From contig JAPXFY010000015.1 of the NCBI GenBank assembly GCA_030674185.1, positions 24,184,986 through 24,248,985 on the forward strand: 64,000 bases of DNA, read 5' to 3'. This document shows positions 8,780-64,000 of the stretch, one piece after another; position 1 is the first letter of the stretch; each line of letters begins with the position of its first letter. This DNA is from Monoplex corrugatus. Lineage: Eukaryota; Mollusca; Gastropoda; Littorinimorpha; Ranellidae. The notes beneath the pieces are model-generated. The model made no database searches. It saw nothing but the letters and a program-made list of their open reading frames with translations, and was not told the origin of the DNA. A program made the position numbers and the translations under genes.

Positions 8780-9602
8780 GTGTCATGCAAATGAGGAAAC
8801 AGAAGGGATGAGGAGAAAAGCAACAAAACAACGAAACAGCCCTTTTATGAATTCTAGAAATGCACACAGAGAAAATTGTAAAGCAGCTACACAACTCGAG
8901 CAACAAACCAACAACATAATTTGTTATGTAAATTATTAATTGAAATTTCAAACTATCAGTTGAGAAAGAAACAATCACACAGTAAAGATGATACAGTTCG
9001 TCATTTTGCTATTTGACATTGAGAACAAAACAGACAAGAAGGGGAGGGTGGAGAAAAATAAAAGACAAAGAACAGAAAAAAAATATGAATGGCCAAACAG
9101 GGCCAATAAAGGACGTCATCAGCACTTTTAAAAACAGAAAAAGAAACGAAAAAGCATAGGATGCTCTGTATACCTGCTTTTTAGTTTCAGTTTCTCAAGA
9201 TGACGTCTCCACGTTCGGAACGAATTCCATGTGTACTAACGCACAGGTGCCATGGCACAAACCTTAAGCCTGCACATAAAAATATAATAGTGTGACAACG
9301 TTTAACAATGCTAAATTGATTGATAAAAATGTAGATGACAGTGACTATGCTATGGAGTTCTACATCAGACTAAGGCTGTATGACAGGGCTGCTGCTCTAT
9401 GCTTACTTTTATAATATATATTTGTTATCAACCAGGCTCAGGAGATATGAACACATGTGGTGTTGGTAAGGAAATTCGAGAAACACCTTCAACGACGCAT
9501 CAGTGAAGTGGAAACAACTCAACTATTTGGTCTCGATTTTTCACAATGAGTAAACAGTATGATCAGCTCTGAGCAGGATCCAAAAATAAACTCCACAATG
9601 AT
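8780..9602. other. Intron or upstream sequence, nothing recognised
   Basis: This AT-rich stretch has no coding motif or clear repeat. It separates the Gypsy remnant from the tRNA-like SINE fragment. Confidence 0.5.
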
Positions 9603-9682
9603 ACACACTCATCGGGATTCAAACCTGCAGCCTCCCAATGAGAAGTCCATTGCGTTAACCAATCCGTTACAGTGACTGTTGA
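9603..9682 (-). mobile_element. tRNA-derived SINE fragment
   Basis: Read on the minus strand, the stretch has an A-box-like TGGTTAACGCA (9661-9651) and a B box GGTTTGAATCC (9625-9615), about 36 bases apart. This is the arrangement of an RNA polymerase III tRNA promoter. The acceptor arms do not pair well and there is no clean cloverleaf, so it is more likely a SINE head than a tRNA gene. Confidence 0.6.
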
Positions 9683-9756
9683 TGTGCTGATTATTTGTTT
9701 CCAAAATACTGCAGTCACCATCATGATTTACAATAACTTTATTGTGTGACTCACAG

Positions 9757-55556
<45,800 letters not shown>

Positions 55557-55790
55557 TTGCATCACGTTGCCTTCGTCGCTACTGTTGTACAAAAACAAAT
55601 TTGAGAACTTGAGCTGGGGAATTAATTATCAGAAAAGTTATGTAATCTGTTGTTTTTTATCTTAACATAGTGAATTTGTTTCTTTGTTGTCTTTTGTGTA
55701 CGCATGAAAAAGGCCATTTGGCTGATAATTTGCACCTGCTTTATTTCGTCAATAAACTTCACGTTCTCATTTTATTTTCATTAAGTTTCT
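55557..55790 (+). other. 3' UTR of the M13 peptidase gene
   Basis: An AATAAA lies 195 bases after the stop codon at 55751-55756 with GT/T-rich sequence behind it. Two further AATAAA (56153-56158 and 56168-56173) could serve longer transcripts. Confidence 0.65.
55751..55756 (+). terminator. Polyadenylation signal AATAAA
   Basis: This is the first canonical signal after the stop codon at 55554-55556. It is followed by TTCTCATTTTATTTTCATT within 30 bases. Confidence 0.7.
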
Positions 55791-55799
55791 TCTTTCTCT

Positions 55800-56829
55800 T
55801 TGCTTGAATGCTTGCGGTCAATTTAAATCAATTTACGCTTTCATCATTATTCAGAATGTTATAATAATAAAGATCAGTGCCTTTATGGAAGTAGATAATG
55901 TTTTCTGTAATTGCGAAATAGACACTAATGGTCGATCCAAGTAACTTTGTCAGGCTGTAATACAAAAACACGATCCTAGTAATTTTCTCTGGTTGAGTGA
56001 TACAAAAACAGAGATGCTTAAACATTGTCTTTGTAATATTCTATTTTGTGTTGTGCGATTCATGTTTTCTTAACTACAAGAGCAGAAAGTTGCAATATTT
56101 GTTAAAGGGAGATTTTTAATGTCTGTAACCTATCCTCGTGTGCTTTTAAATTAATAAAAGGAAGATTAATAAACATGGAAGCAAAAAAGCTGTGCCAGTG
56201 TGCATGTTATTTTTTGTGTGCGTTTGTACCACCTTGAGAAAACCAAAACTGCATTAGTATATCTAGGTTATTGGGATCCAAGCATAAAAAATTACCAGTA
56301 AGCATTTTGCTTCTGGTTCTGGATAAAACTATTTTTTTCCGCAGGAACAAACGAATGAACAAACAAACAAACAAACAAAAAAGCATCCTTAGAGCTGAAA
56401 CACTCAGTTTGACTGTACTGCTAGGTCAGGCAGGGTCGAACTCAAATGTGATTAGTAGTCTGACATCCTAATCAACTTGCTTTTGAGGTTTGTCCAACAT
56501 TGCTCTTAAAGTGCATAAACCATTGTTTGGTCACAGTCACAAAGCGCTTTTTGCAGTGACATATAGGACACCAGAAAAGTTATATCTGTTCCAACGGTGA
56601 TTGATCTTTTTAAATTTAGTCAAACATAATTAGGAGCTTCTTTATAAGAAGCAATGAATGCATCCCACGAAACAAAAGGAAACGACACGCATCTCGTGAA
56701 ATGAAATTAGCTATCCTACTGTCCAGTAGTCAGTTCAGTCATCGACATTCTATGATGATTAAATTCTTTTTAGTATAGCAGCTTAACTAGTTCGCTAAAA
56801 GTTTGTTTCCAATGGTTTAGTTTATAAAT
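55800..56829. other. Intergenic sequence, nothing recognised
   Basis: AT-rich sequence with additional AATAAA near 56153 and an (AAAC)n stretch at 56355-56378. No gene is seen. Confidence 0.5.
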
Positions 56830-57450
56830 CATTATAAACTATCGATGTTGTTATGTTTCTCTTTTACTAGTGGGTTGAGGAGCTGTTTGAAATCTTTTCC
56901 CCATCTTGCCTTGATCTGATAGTCTTCATACAGTGTGTTACCGTCTTTATCATTGACTGCAGCTGTGTTATCAAAGGGCTCATTTCGCATTTTCATTGCT
57001 TTCACACTTTTCTGAAAGTCTCTTGGGATTTCTTTCGCAGTGCGGACAGACTTTCCCTGTACCTTTTCCGTGATTGGTCTTTGTATGCCTAAACCACAAA
57101 CTAGCAGTGTCTTCTTGCCAATCTGTACTTGTTTCGTTTTGGACTTCACCTAGATCTTATAGAGCCGCTTCTTTTCCTGCACACCTTTCTTCATAGTGTC
57201 ATTTCATCAAGCAGTCATCTTCCTCTTTCTTCTTCCTACCACGTTATTCTTCCAGGGTCTTCAGGCGTGCTGCTTGGAATGTTGTCATGATCTTTTCAAC
57301 ATCCATACAGTCTGTGTTGATGTTCTGCAGCTTTTCCTTGACTCCTTTCTGTACCTTCTCCCTGGTGTCTTCCTCTTGCGGCTTCCTCAGGTTGATCTAC
57401 TCTTCTGATTTCCTCTTTTGGCTTGCATATTTCTGCCTTTTAGTGGTTGT
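56830..57450 (-). pseudogene. LINE fragment, endonuclease-RT linker
   Basis: The minus frame 56832-57149 ends NDKDGNTLYEDYQIKARWGK with DFKQLLN. This is the conserved 'D.G.....E....RW..HF..LLN' junction just before LINE RT domains. It points away from the LINE-B fragment at 57481, so the two are head to head. Confidence 0.65.
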
Positions 57451-57480
57451 GGTGTGTAGTACAGAAAGTGATTAGCTTCT

Positions 57481-58465
57481 GAATGATTTGTTTCAATATA
57501 CAAGGAAATGAGAATAGAAAACAATATAAGCTCCTTCCAAAACATCAAAAGAGGAGTCAGACAGGGTTGTGTTTTGTCACAGATCTGTTTTCACTTTACA
57601 GCAAAAACATCATGAGAAACTTAGAAGACCCTGGATTAAAGGTTGGAGGGAAAATGATAAACAACATTTGATACGCAGATGACACTGTACTAATTGCAGA
57701 AGATGAAAGGGACCTACTAAACCTTGTGAATATACTTGAAATAGAAAGCAAAGATAAGGGTTTGGAACTAAACAGCAGGAAGACTGAAGTCATGGTGATC
57801 AGTAAAAAACATGAAATCCCCTCATGCAAAATAACAGCAAATGGCACAACCTTGACACAGGTTGATACGTTTAAATACCTGGGAACGATCATTTCATCAG
57901 ACAGCAGATGCACATCAGAAATAGCTGGCAGAATCGGCCAAGCAAAAACAGCATTCAAGAAGATGAAAAACATTCTTACCAACAAATGCCTATCAATTAA
58001 CATCAGGAAGAGTGTTCATGAATGTTATATAGAACCGATGCTGTTGTACGGATGTGAGGCGTGGACAGTCAACAAGCAAAGCCAGAACAAGATTGAGGCA
58101 GCTGAGATGTGGTTCCTAAGAAGAATGTTGAGAGTTCCATGGACAGCAAAGAAAACAAACGAGACAGTCTTGATGGAGGCAGACACAAGAAGATCATTCA
58201 TAAGGAAGATTGGGAAAAGACAGGCAACATTTATAGGCCATTTTATGAGGAAAGGGGATTTGGAGCACCTGGTCACAATGAGAAAGTGGAGGGAAAGAGA
58301 GCACCAGGTAGACCCAGGGAAAAATACTAGACGGACTTGCAGAGTGGCTGAAGACGAGGAGGGTGGAGGAGATGCTTGGGGCAACAAGAGATAGAGACAG
58401 ATGGAAGTCCATGATCGCCAACGCCATGCGGCAGGGCACCTGATGATGATGATGGTGATACAAGG
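57481..58465 (+). pseudogene. LINE-B RT fragment with (GAT)n tail, copy 4
   Basis: IKRGVRQGC (motif B) is followed, with one stop, by YADDTVLIAEDERDLL (motif C, 57669-57700; the preceding codon is a stop where Arg is expected). A 222-codon open frame follows with GLELNSRKTEVM, TFKYLGTIISSDSRC, MLLYGCEAWTVNK and WFLRRMLRVPWTAKKTNETV. It ends in TGATGATGATGATGG at 58443. N-terminal RT motifs are absent. It is the best preserved LINE-B copy here. Confidence 0.83.
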
Positions 58466-58639
58466 AAATAAATGAAAGTAAAGTACCTGGTAAGCTTATC
58501 TCTCCCCGAAACCATAAGTACTATTCAGTTAATTTGAACGTCAACTTATGCTGTGATTTTTTTCTCACATCTGAAGCTAAAGAAAAATATAATGAAAAAG
58601 GTCGATACCCAAACATGTGAAAAAGCACTGCGTAAGGAT

Positions 58640-59320
58640 GGCTTATCACGTGAGAGACACTTTTATTGGAACCACTTCACGAGCTCTTGTGTATCTGCTG
58701 GAGAAAAGGCATCCTGTCATTTGAAAGAGAAATCAACAAGCACATTGCCAAGACTGCTGAAACGATGGCCAAAATGAAGCCAGAGAGATCTGGATAACAA
58801 CCAGCTGTTCTTAAACACCAAACTAAAGGTGTGCCAGGTGTGCATTGTCAGTACCCTGTGAATCCTGGACAACTCATGCCAGGCAGAAGAACCACCTGGA
58901 AACATACATCTTCACTGCCCAGACAAATCCTTGGCACCACATAGAAAGACAAGGTCACCAACGCCGCCCTGCTGGAGCAAATTGGCTTCCTGAGCAAGCA
59001 TCTCCTCCTCTGTCTGTAGTGACTGTGAAGGCTGAGGCTTGTGCACCAAATGAAGGCCGGTTGCACACCCAAGGATGTCATGCATGGCAAGGTGGCACAG
59101 GACACTGCCCAGCGGGCCACTCAACACTGCACTTCAAGGATATCTGCAAGTACGACCTGAAACTCACAGACCTAAACTCAGCCAGGAACTGCCTGCAGAC
59201 CGCAACAACTGGTGCCATGCTTTTCAAGCAGGAGTTAAGAGGGGCAAGGAAAAGCACAACCAAAGCTGGAGGACAGAAGTCGACACAGTACATGTAAGCA
59301 GAGACAGCAAACTCAGGTTT
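58640..59320 (+). pseudogene. LINE RT C-terminal fragment (jockey style)
   Basis: In shifting plus frames one reads LPRLLKRW, LNTKLKVCQVCIVSTL, HLHCPDKSLAPHRKT and KDICKYDLKLTDLNSA. This matches the region after RT in endonuclease-RT LINEs (tK..vy..cVlstLlYg, L..RFKD.CK.DLK). There is no catalytic motif. Confidence 0.65.
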
Positions 59321-60069
59321 GATATACTCTCTAAATTTGTCTTCAGTGCCTGCCAAAGAAACTGTCATGCAAGGGTCGACTTGCCAAGCCACCTTACACA
59401 CTGGTCTCAGAGGGCCTGATCTTGATCTGCCAAGATGGTTCTATTATCTCATTAGACGATGGTCTCTTACGTACCGTAGTTATGAAAAGGGAGCTTGTAA
59501 TAATGGTTTGAGTATGTTTTTAATCATGATTCTGGTTTTTAAAAGCATGCAAACAAGTAAGAGCAAACTGTCATTGTGACCATCACCACCAGACCCAACC
59601 CCTCCACAACTGGAAACAAAACATCTAACCCAGTCCACTCTATAATTGATATCATCTGACTCCATTCTTTTTTGACACCACTTCCCTTCCAATCCGTAAC
59701 CCTCCTAATAACTTGCCTCACTTGGCTTCCCGTCCCCTCACCTTTTCTTAACTTAAGTCACAATTTTTTTCTGTGCCAGAAAATCTAAGTTCCTCACAGG
59801 ACACATCACTCCCACTCACTCCCAGCGAGTCAAGAAAACCACAAAAAAGGATAACATCTGATGTTTTTGCAGGAGATGTTCGACCAGCTTCAAGAGATAA
59901 GCGATTACTTACAAACTCAGTGATATATTTATCTTCTCTGCCATTTCTGTTCATAGTTTGTCTTGGAGGAGAGGTCGACTGAAACTGGTTTGCTTTCTTA
60001 AGGTACATGAATCAGCATTTCGTTTAAGTATCTGTTTCGTTATTTACCTAATTATTCATATTTGAAGGG
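59321..60069. other. Intergenic sequence, nothing recognised
   Basis: No coding motif or clear repeat was found. Confidence 0.5.
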
Positions 60070-60123
<54 letters not shown>

Positions 60124-60323
60124 TGCGTGTGTGTGTGTGTGTGCGTGCGTGTGTGTGTGTGTGCGTGCGTGTGTGTGTCTGTGAGTGTGTGTGTGTGCGT
60201 GCGTGCATGACAGTGTGTGTGTGTGTGTGTGTGCGTACGTGTGTGGTGTGTGGTGTGTGCGTGGTGTGTGCGTGCGTGCGTGGTGTGTGTATGTGTGTGT
60301 GTATGGGCAATATAACACACACA

Positions 60324-60375
<52 letters not shown>

Positions 60376-60434
60376 TCTCTTTCTCTCTCTCTCTTCTCTC
60401 TCTCTCTCTTCTTTTTCTCTCTTCATCTATCTAT

Positions 60435-60479
<45 letters not shown>

Positions 60480-60490
60480 ATATATATATA
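60070..60490. repeat. Compound microsatellite (TG)n-(TA)n-(CT)n-(TA)n
   Basis: TG variants to 60303, TA from 60326 to 60373, CT-rich to 60425 and TA to 60490. The left end of the Tc1 element lies immediately behind. Confidence 0.95.
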
Positions 60491-60492
60491 CA

Positions 60493-60518
60493 CTACGCAC
60501 AAAAAGTTAAGGATCACT
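60493..60518 (+). repeat. Left terminal inverted repeat of the Tc1 element (26 bp)
   Basis: This is the exact reverse complement of 62097-62122. It contains the TA target dinucleotide at 60494-60495 followed by CGCACAAAAAGTTAAGGATC. Confidence 0.92.
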
Positions 60519-62119
60519 TGCACAAAAATTCATAACTTTCAAAATAAGAAAGCCAATGCGTTGAAGTTTGGCAAACATTTAATTCCATGCTTTAGTGATA
60601 ACGATACACAATTGCCTTCAATTTCGAGCAATCGTTTGGTGTGTACATTTGATCAAAGTGGGTACGTATTGAAATTTTGATTTCCCAAAGTCATTGAAAT
60701 CACAAGACAGGGCATTCTGATGCTCCCAAAAGTTCAGTAATGCGTGTAACCGCCATGGCTGTTCTGGCACTCGACGCAGCGAGTCCTCATCGAGTTGACC
60801 AGATTGGTGAAGATCCTCTGTGGAAGCGCCTGCCACTCAGCCTGCAGCATCTGGTAGAGGTGTTGGGCATCCCTGGGAGGGGGGTGGTTGCTCCTCACTT
60901 TGCGATCCAGCTCATCCCAGAGGTTCTCAATCGGGTTGAGATCGGGACTGCATGTTGGCCACTCTATTCTGTTGACTCCAGACTGCTGCAGGAAGTCGTT
61001 GACCACCCTTGCCCTGTGGGGGCGAGCGTTGTCATCCTGGTAGACAGCCGTCGGTCCCATCTGCTGCAGTGTAGGCACAGCCAGCGGTCGAAGGATCTCA
61101 TCCCGGTATCGGAGGCCAGTCAGGTTACCCTGTACATGATACAAGGGTGTTCTGTGGTGAAGGCTGAAGGCCTCCCCAGACCATTACAGAACCTCCACCA
61201 AAGGCCACCTTTTCTTGGACAGTGGTGTCAATAAAGCGTTGCCCTGGGTGCCTCCAGACCCTCAGTCGGCCGTCGTTGTGGTTCATGGTGAAGCGTGATT
61301 CATCACTGAACAGGACCTGGGACCATTGCTGACGTGTCCACCTCACGTGACGTCTGCAGAAGGCGCGGCGTGCTGCCCTATGGGCTGGAGTTAAGCGTGG
61401 CCGTACAGCTGGGCGACGAGAACGGAGGTTAAACCCATGAAGGCGGTTCCGTATGGTCTGCTGGCTGATGTTGATGTTAGTAGCCACCCTCAGCTGCCTT
61501 CGAATGATGCTGGAAGAGGCTGTTCTTGTCTGCAGGGCTTGTCGTTCAATGAGACGATCTTCACGTGGGTTTGTCTTCTTCGGTCGACCAGATCTGCGTC
61601 TTTCATGGACCCTCCCAGTGGCTGTGAAGCGTTGAATCAGTCTGACAATGACCGAGATGGACACCTGAAGTCGTCTGGCCACTTCTCGCTTGGGAACACC
61701 ATCTTGGAACCATGCAACAGCTCGTCCCCTCTCAAACTCGCTCAATTTTCGTCGTGGAGGCATTGTCAGATCAGGCCTACTACTGGTGGAATGTCTTCTT
61801 ATAAAGCCAAGCAAGAGACACATCTCACACATAAACAGCAGTGCTTGCACGTGCATAATGGTTTTTCCATCTGGCTTGTGCAATGTGTTCAGGCAGAACG
61901 GTCCAAAACAAGGTCCTTTTTCGCAAGTTTCCGCTTTTCCGTTTGCGGCCAAGCTCAGTAGTAGAGAATCCCGTGCAATTTTCGCACTAACACAACATCG
62001 CCCAATTACAGCTGAACAAGAATTCATAACAATTTGGCTGGACTGAGAAATAAATAACAGTAGCGAACTGAGTTTATTACGCACCTGTTTTCTCATAGTG
62101 ATCCTTAACTTTTTGTGCG
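60496..62119 (-). mobile_element. Tc1-like DNA transposon, complete with TIRs
   Basis: The element of 1624 bases lies between TA dinucleotides (60494-60495 and 62120-62121) and has perfect inverted ends. It encodes one transposase on the minus strand. It has (TA)n on both sides, so it landed in a TA-rich tract. The only coding defect noticed is one frameshift. Confidence 0.92.
60734..61763 (-). pseudogene. Tc1-like DD34E transposase (single frameshift)
   Basis: ATG at 61763 starts MPPRRKLSEFERGRAVAWFQ. A bipartite helix-turn-helix DNA-binding region follows (REVARRLQVSISVIVRLIQR; GRPKKTN; SSIIRRQLRVATNINISQQT). The catalytic domain shows VLFSDESRF (first Asp), VYQDDNARPH (second Asp) and CSPDLNPIENLWDEL, whose Glu lies 34 residues after the second Asp. 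GGGSVMVWGG is the conserved glycine strand. Just after it, near 61177, one extra base shifts the frame, and downstream sequence continues as TPLYHVQGNLTGLRYRDE to the stop at 60734. The full length of about 343 residues is normal for Tc1. Confidence 0.9.
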
Positions 62120-62122
62120 TAG
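62097..62122 (-). repeat. Right terminal inverted repeat of the Tc1 element (26 bp)
   Basis: This is the exact reverse complement of 60493-60518, with the TA at 62120-62121 as the outer target duplication. Confidence 0.92.
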
Positions 62123-62124
62123 CT

Positions 62125-62336
<212 letters not shown>

Positions 62337-62749
62337 CCCCCCCCCCCCCCAGCTCCCGATGCCACATGGCAGCCATCTCACCAAGCAATGGGAGACCATC
62401 CCAATGCTGCATGACCCACTCAAATCCAGCCACCAGCCACTTGCTCACAAGCAGAAAGGCAAGGTGATAGAGATGGCAAATCCTTAGACACAGCCACACT
62501 GCACACTAGCCAGGTCTAGCCCAACTACAAGACCAAAACAGAATGAAACAGTCTTCCTTTGCCATACTCTAAGTCTTCATCTCTCTATTGAGCAACCCAC
62601 CCAGCTGCCAGCTCGCACAGCTGCCAACTCTTCTGACCTTGCTGTAGTCTTGACACTTAGCAGTCAGAAGCTCTCAATATTGTTTTGCTTCGCAAAAGCA
62701 TTCGACATTATGATCCAGACTAGCCTAGTTTGCTTTTTAACTAGGTTTG

Positions 62750-63100
62750 ACATGACCTCAAAGGGATGCCAAGCATACATGTACTGCTAACACAGTCTCA
62801 GCTAAGATGGTCTGGACATCTTGGGCGCACGCAGGATAGCAGGCTTCTAAAGCAGCTCTTCTACAGTGAACTGACAATGGGCCATTGACGAAGAGGATGG
62901 TCAAAGCTTTGCTACGAAGACACCCTGAAAAAAATATCTCCAGAAATATGGCATTGACAAAGAACAGTGGGAAATCATGGCCACAAACAGGTCTGAATGG
63001 AAGTACCAGAAGCTAATGAAAATAAAAGACGAAGCAGCCAAGTGGAAAAACGTGCAGCAAAAAAGGCCAGAACCACCTCTGCAGAGCATTCCATTGAGCA
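62750..63100 (+). pseudogene. LINE C-terminal fragment
   Basis: Words such as KYGIDKEQWEIMATNRSEW (in shifted frames, near 62940-63010) resemble the region after RT in jockey-style LINEs, where a KY/I...W...A.dR..W pattern occurs. The evidence is weak and there is no catalytic motif. Confidence 0.4.
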
Positions 63101-63183
63101 TCCAGTATGCAGCCGCCTGTGTGCTAAGACTTGGGCCTGAGATCCCACATGAGGGTACACAAATAAAGTGCCAGGTTGGACTT

Positions 63184-63202
63184 TATTGACCACGATAGTC
63201 GA

Positions 63203-63248
<46 letters not shown>

Positions 63249-63267
63249 TCGACTATCGTGGTCAATA
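63184..63267. repeat. 84-bp perfect palindrome centred on (TA)n
   Basis: The outer TATTGACCACGATAGTCGAC on the left is mirrored exactly by GTCGACTATCGTGGTCAATA on the right, with a (TA)n core. Confidence 0.93.
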
Positions 63268-63358
63268 GTAATGTTTTTCTGGTAGTGAGGCATTGTTGCA
63301 TTGAGTCCCAGTCTCGTTCAGACATGTTTACTGTCAACTTTTGCTTATGCCAGTGCAT
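63268..63358 (-). repeat. Right arm of the 91-bp perfect inverted repeat
   Basis: It is the exact reverse complement of 62246-62336 and directly adjoins the 84-bp palindrome on its left. Confidence 0.95.
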
Positions 63359-63372
63359 ATATATATATGCAC

Positions 63373-63398
63373 TGTCAATGCCATATTTCTGGAGATAT
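63373..63398 (-). repeat. Inverted copy of 62934-62959 (26 bp)
   Basis: TGTCAATGCCATATTTCTGG plus AGATAT is the exact reverse complement of 62934-62959. A 24-base palindrome CAGTGCATATATATATATGC-ACTG (63351-63374) joins it to the preceding arm. Confidence 0.9.
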
Positions 63399-63420
63399 AT
63401 ATATATATATATATATACTA

Positions 63421-64000
63421 CACGTCATTATTGAAGGGCCAGGAACGTTTTTGAGTCAATTTTTGAAAGGAGAAATAACCTATTTTCTCTTACTCTTTTC
63501 TCCAATTCGTTGCCGTAACTGAATGGATAAGAGCTCAGACAACATTGCAGTTTCCTTTTGGCACGTGTTTGGGGATTTGCCGATTTGCAATGGGCGGCCC
63601 AAGGAAGACAATTTCCACACGAAATTGTCGAATCTTCAGCAGGGTCTCTCTGACGACGCAGGCAAGGTAGCGACAAAATTCGCTTTGCACGTGCAAGGCA
63701 AGCCCTTTTTGAACACTACTCCAGCCAAAGTTGCCCGCAGACGAGGATAAAAAGGACCCGTTCTTGGTTCGTTTTAACCATGCTTGCAAGACGACGGATG
63801 ACGGATGAGCAGCGGGGGAGAGCCCTCGCTCTGCTTGATGAAGGCCTAGCGCAGCGGGAAGTTGCTAGACGACTTGAAGTGTCGCATTCCACAATCCAGA
63901 GACTGCTGGAGCGCTTCAATGAGACTGGAGCAGTCCAGGAAAGGCGTCACACGGGTCGACCCAGAGTAACGACAAGACAGCAAGACCGCTACCTTGCCCT
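63421..64000 (+). mobile_element. Second Tc1/mariner-like element, left part (runs off the window)
   Basis: A TA at 63419-63420 is followed by CACGTCATTATTGAAGGGCC, a plausible inverted-repeat start, and 360 bases later by a Tc1-type transposase start. The right end lies outside the window, so the inverted repeat cannot be confirmed. Confidence 0.6.
63780..64000 (+). CDS. Tc1-like transposase N-terminus (partial, second element)
   Basis: ATG at 63780 opens MLARRRMTDEQRGRALALLD with no stop before the window ends (73 codons). REVARRLEVSHSTIQRLLER is a helix-turn-helix and TGRPRVTT is the GRPR AT-hook-like motif between the two DNA-binding subdomains. The arrangement parallels the transposase at 61763 but the sequence is clearly different. 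The catalytic domain is beyond the window. Confidence 0.85.
   Translation, partial: MLARRRMTDEQRGRALALLDEGLAQREVARRLEVSHSTIQRLLERFNETGAVQERRHTGRPRVTTRQQDRYLA

Noticed and set aside
9603..9682. Functional tRNA gene
   Set aside because: Internal promoter boxes are present but the acceptor stem does not pair and no proper anticodon arm is seen; a SINE head fits better.
1..9756. N-terminal exons of the M13 peptidase
   Set aside because: I looked for the transmembrane anchor, early Cys motifs and helical segments next to AG/GT borders and found none that fit; the missing half is more likely upstream or in the gap.

Overview
This window is eukaryotic and almost certainly from an invertebrate, probably a mollusc and possibly a gastropod. 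It shows spliced exons with GT/AG borders, very abundant (TG)n, (GA)n and (TATG)n microsatellites, and a dense mixture of LINEs, Penelope, DIRS, LTR, pogo and Tc1 elements. The taxon is a low-confidence inference from the style of the repeats. Nothing prokaryotic is present.

The only host gene recognised is the C-terminal half of an M13-family (neprilysin/endothelin-converting-enzyme-like) zinc metallopeptidase on the + strand. Thirteen exons between 9757 and 55556 join in phase into 382 codons plus a stop. They carry NAFY, FPAG, HExTH, ENIADNGG, THSP and the C-terminal Cys-Trp. Polyadenylation signals follow from 55751. The N-terminal exons were not found and probably lie upstream of the window.

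All other content is intronic or flanking repeat. (1) 1-5312: microsatellite; a LINE interrupted by a Penelope-like element with a 7-bp target duplication; stacked LINE 3' ends with (GAT)n tails; two minisatellites meeting at a 23-bp-arm hairpin. (2) 5920-6019: 100-N assembly gap. (3) 6020-8779: internally deleted Ty3/Gypsy remnant. (4) 11.6-20.6 kb: LINE relics, including a CR1/L2-like element with nearly complete RT. (5) 20.7-21.3 kb: degenerate 84-bp satellite. (6) 21907-26465: structurally complete but non-autonomous LTR retrotransposon (minus) encoding Gag joined to an integrase-tail-like segment. (7) 27362-30730: R2-group LINE with one long ORF and a tRNA-like 3' tail. (8) 33.6-37.06 kb: two-exon pogo/Tigger-type transposon with palindromic subterminal repeats. 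(9) 37.1-38.9 kb: 28-bp minisatellite and a LINE relic. (10) 42.3-47.5 kb: RNase H fragment and a DIRS relic split by an RTE-like LINE. (11) 53.9-54.9 kb: LINE relic containing a higher-order tandem array grown from its own coding sequence. (12) 56.8-63.1 kb: downstream of the gene, LINE fragments, a Tc1 element with 26-bp perfect inverted ends, and a patchwork of perfect inverted copies joined at (TA)n tracts. (13) 63421-64000: start of a second Tc1 element cut off by the window end.

The mobile elements do not form one pathway; they are independent insertions, many nested. The most distinctive points are the hairpin-linked minisatellite pair, the R2-group LINE whose 3' UTR is tRNA-like and whose motif A Asp is replaced by Gly, the hammerhead-like core in the Penelope element, the Gag-integrase-tail LTR element, and the (TA)n-linked inverted-copy mosaic near 63.2 kb.
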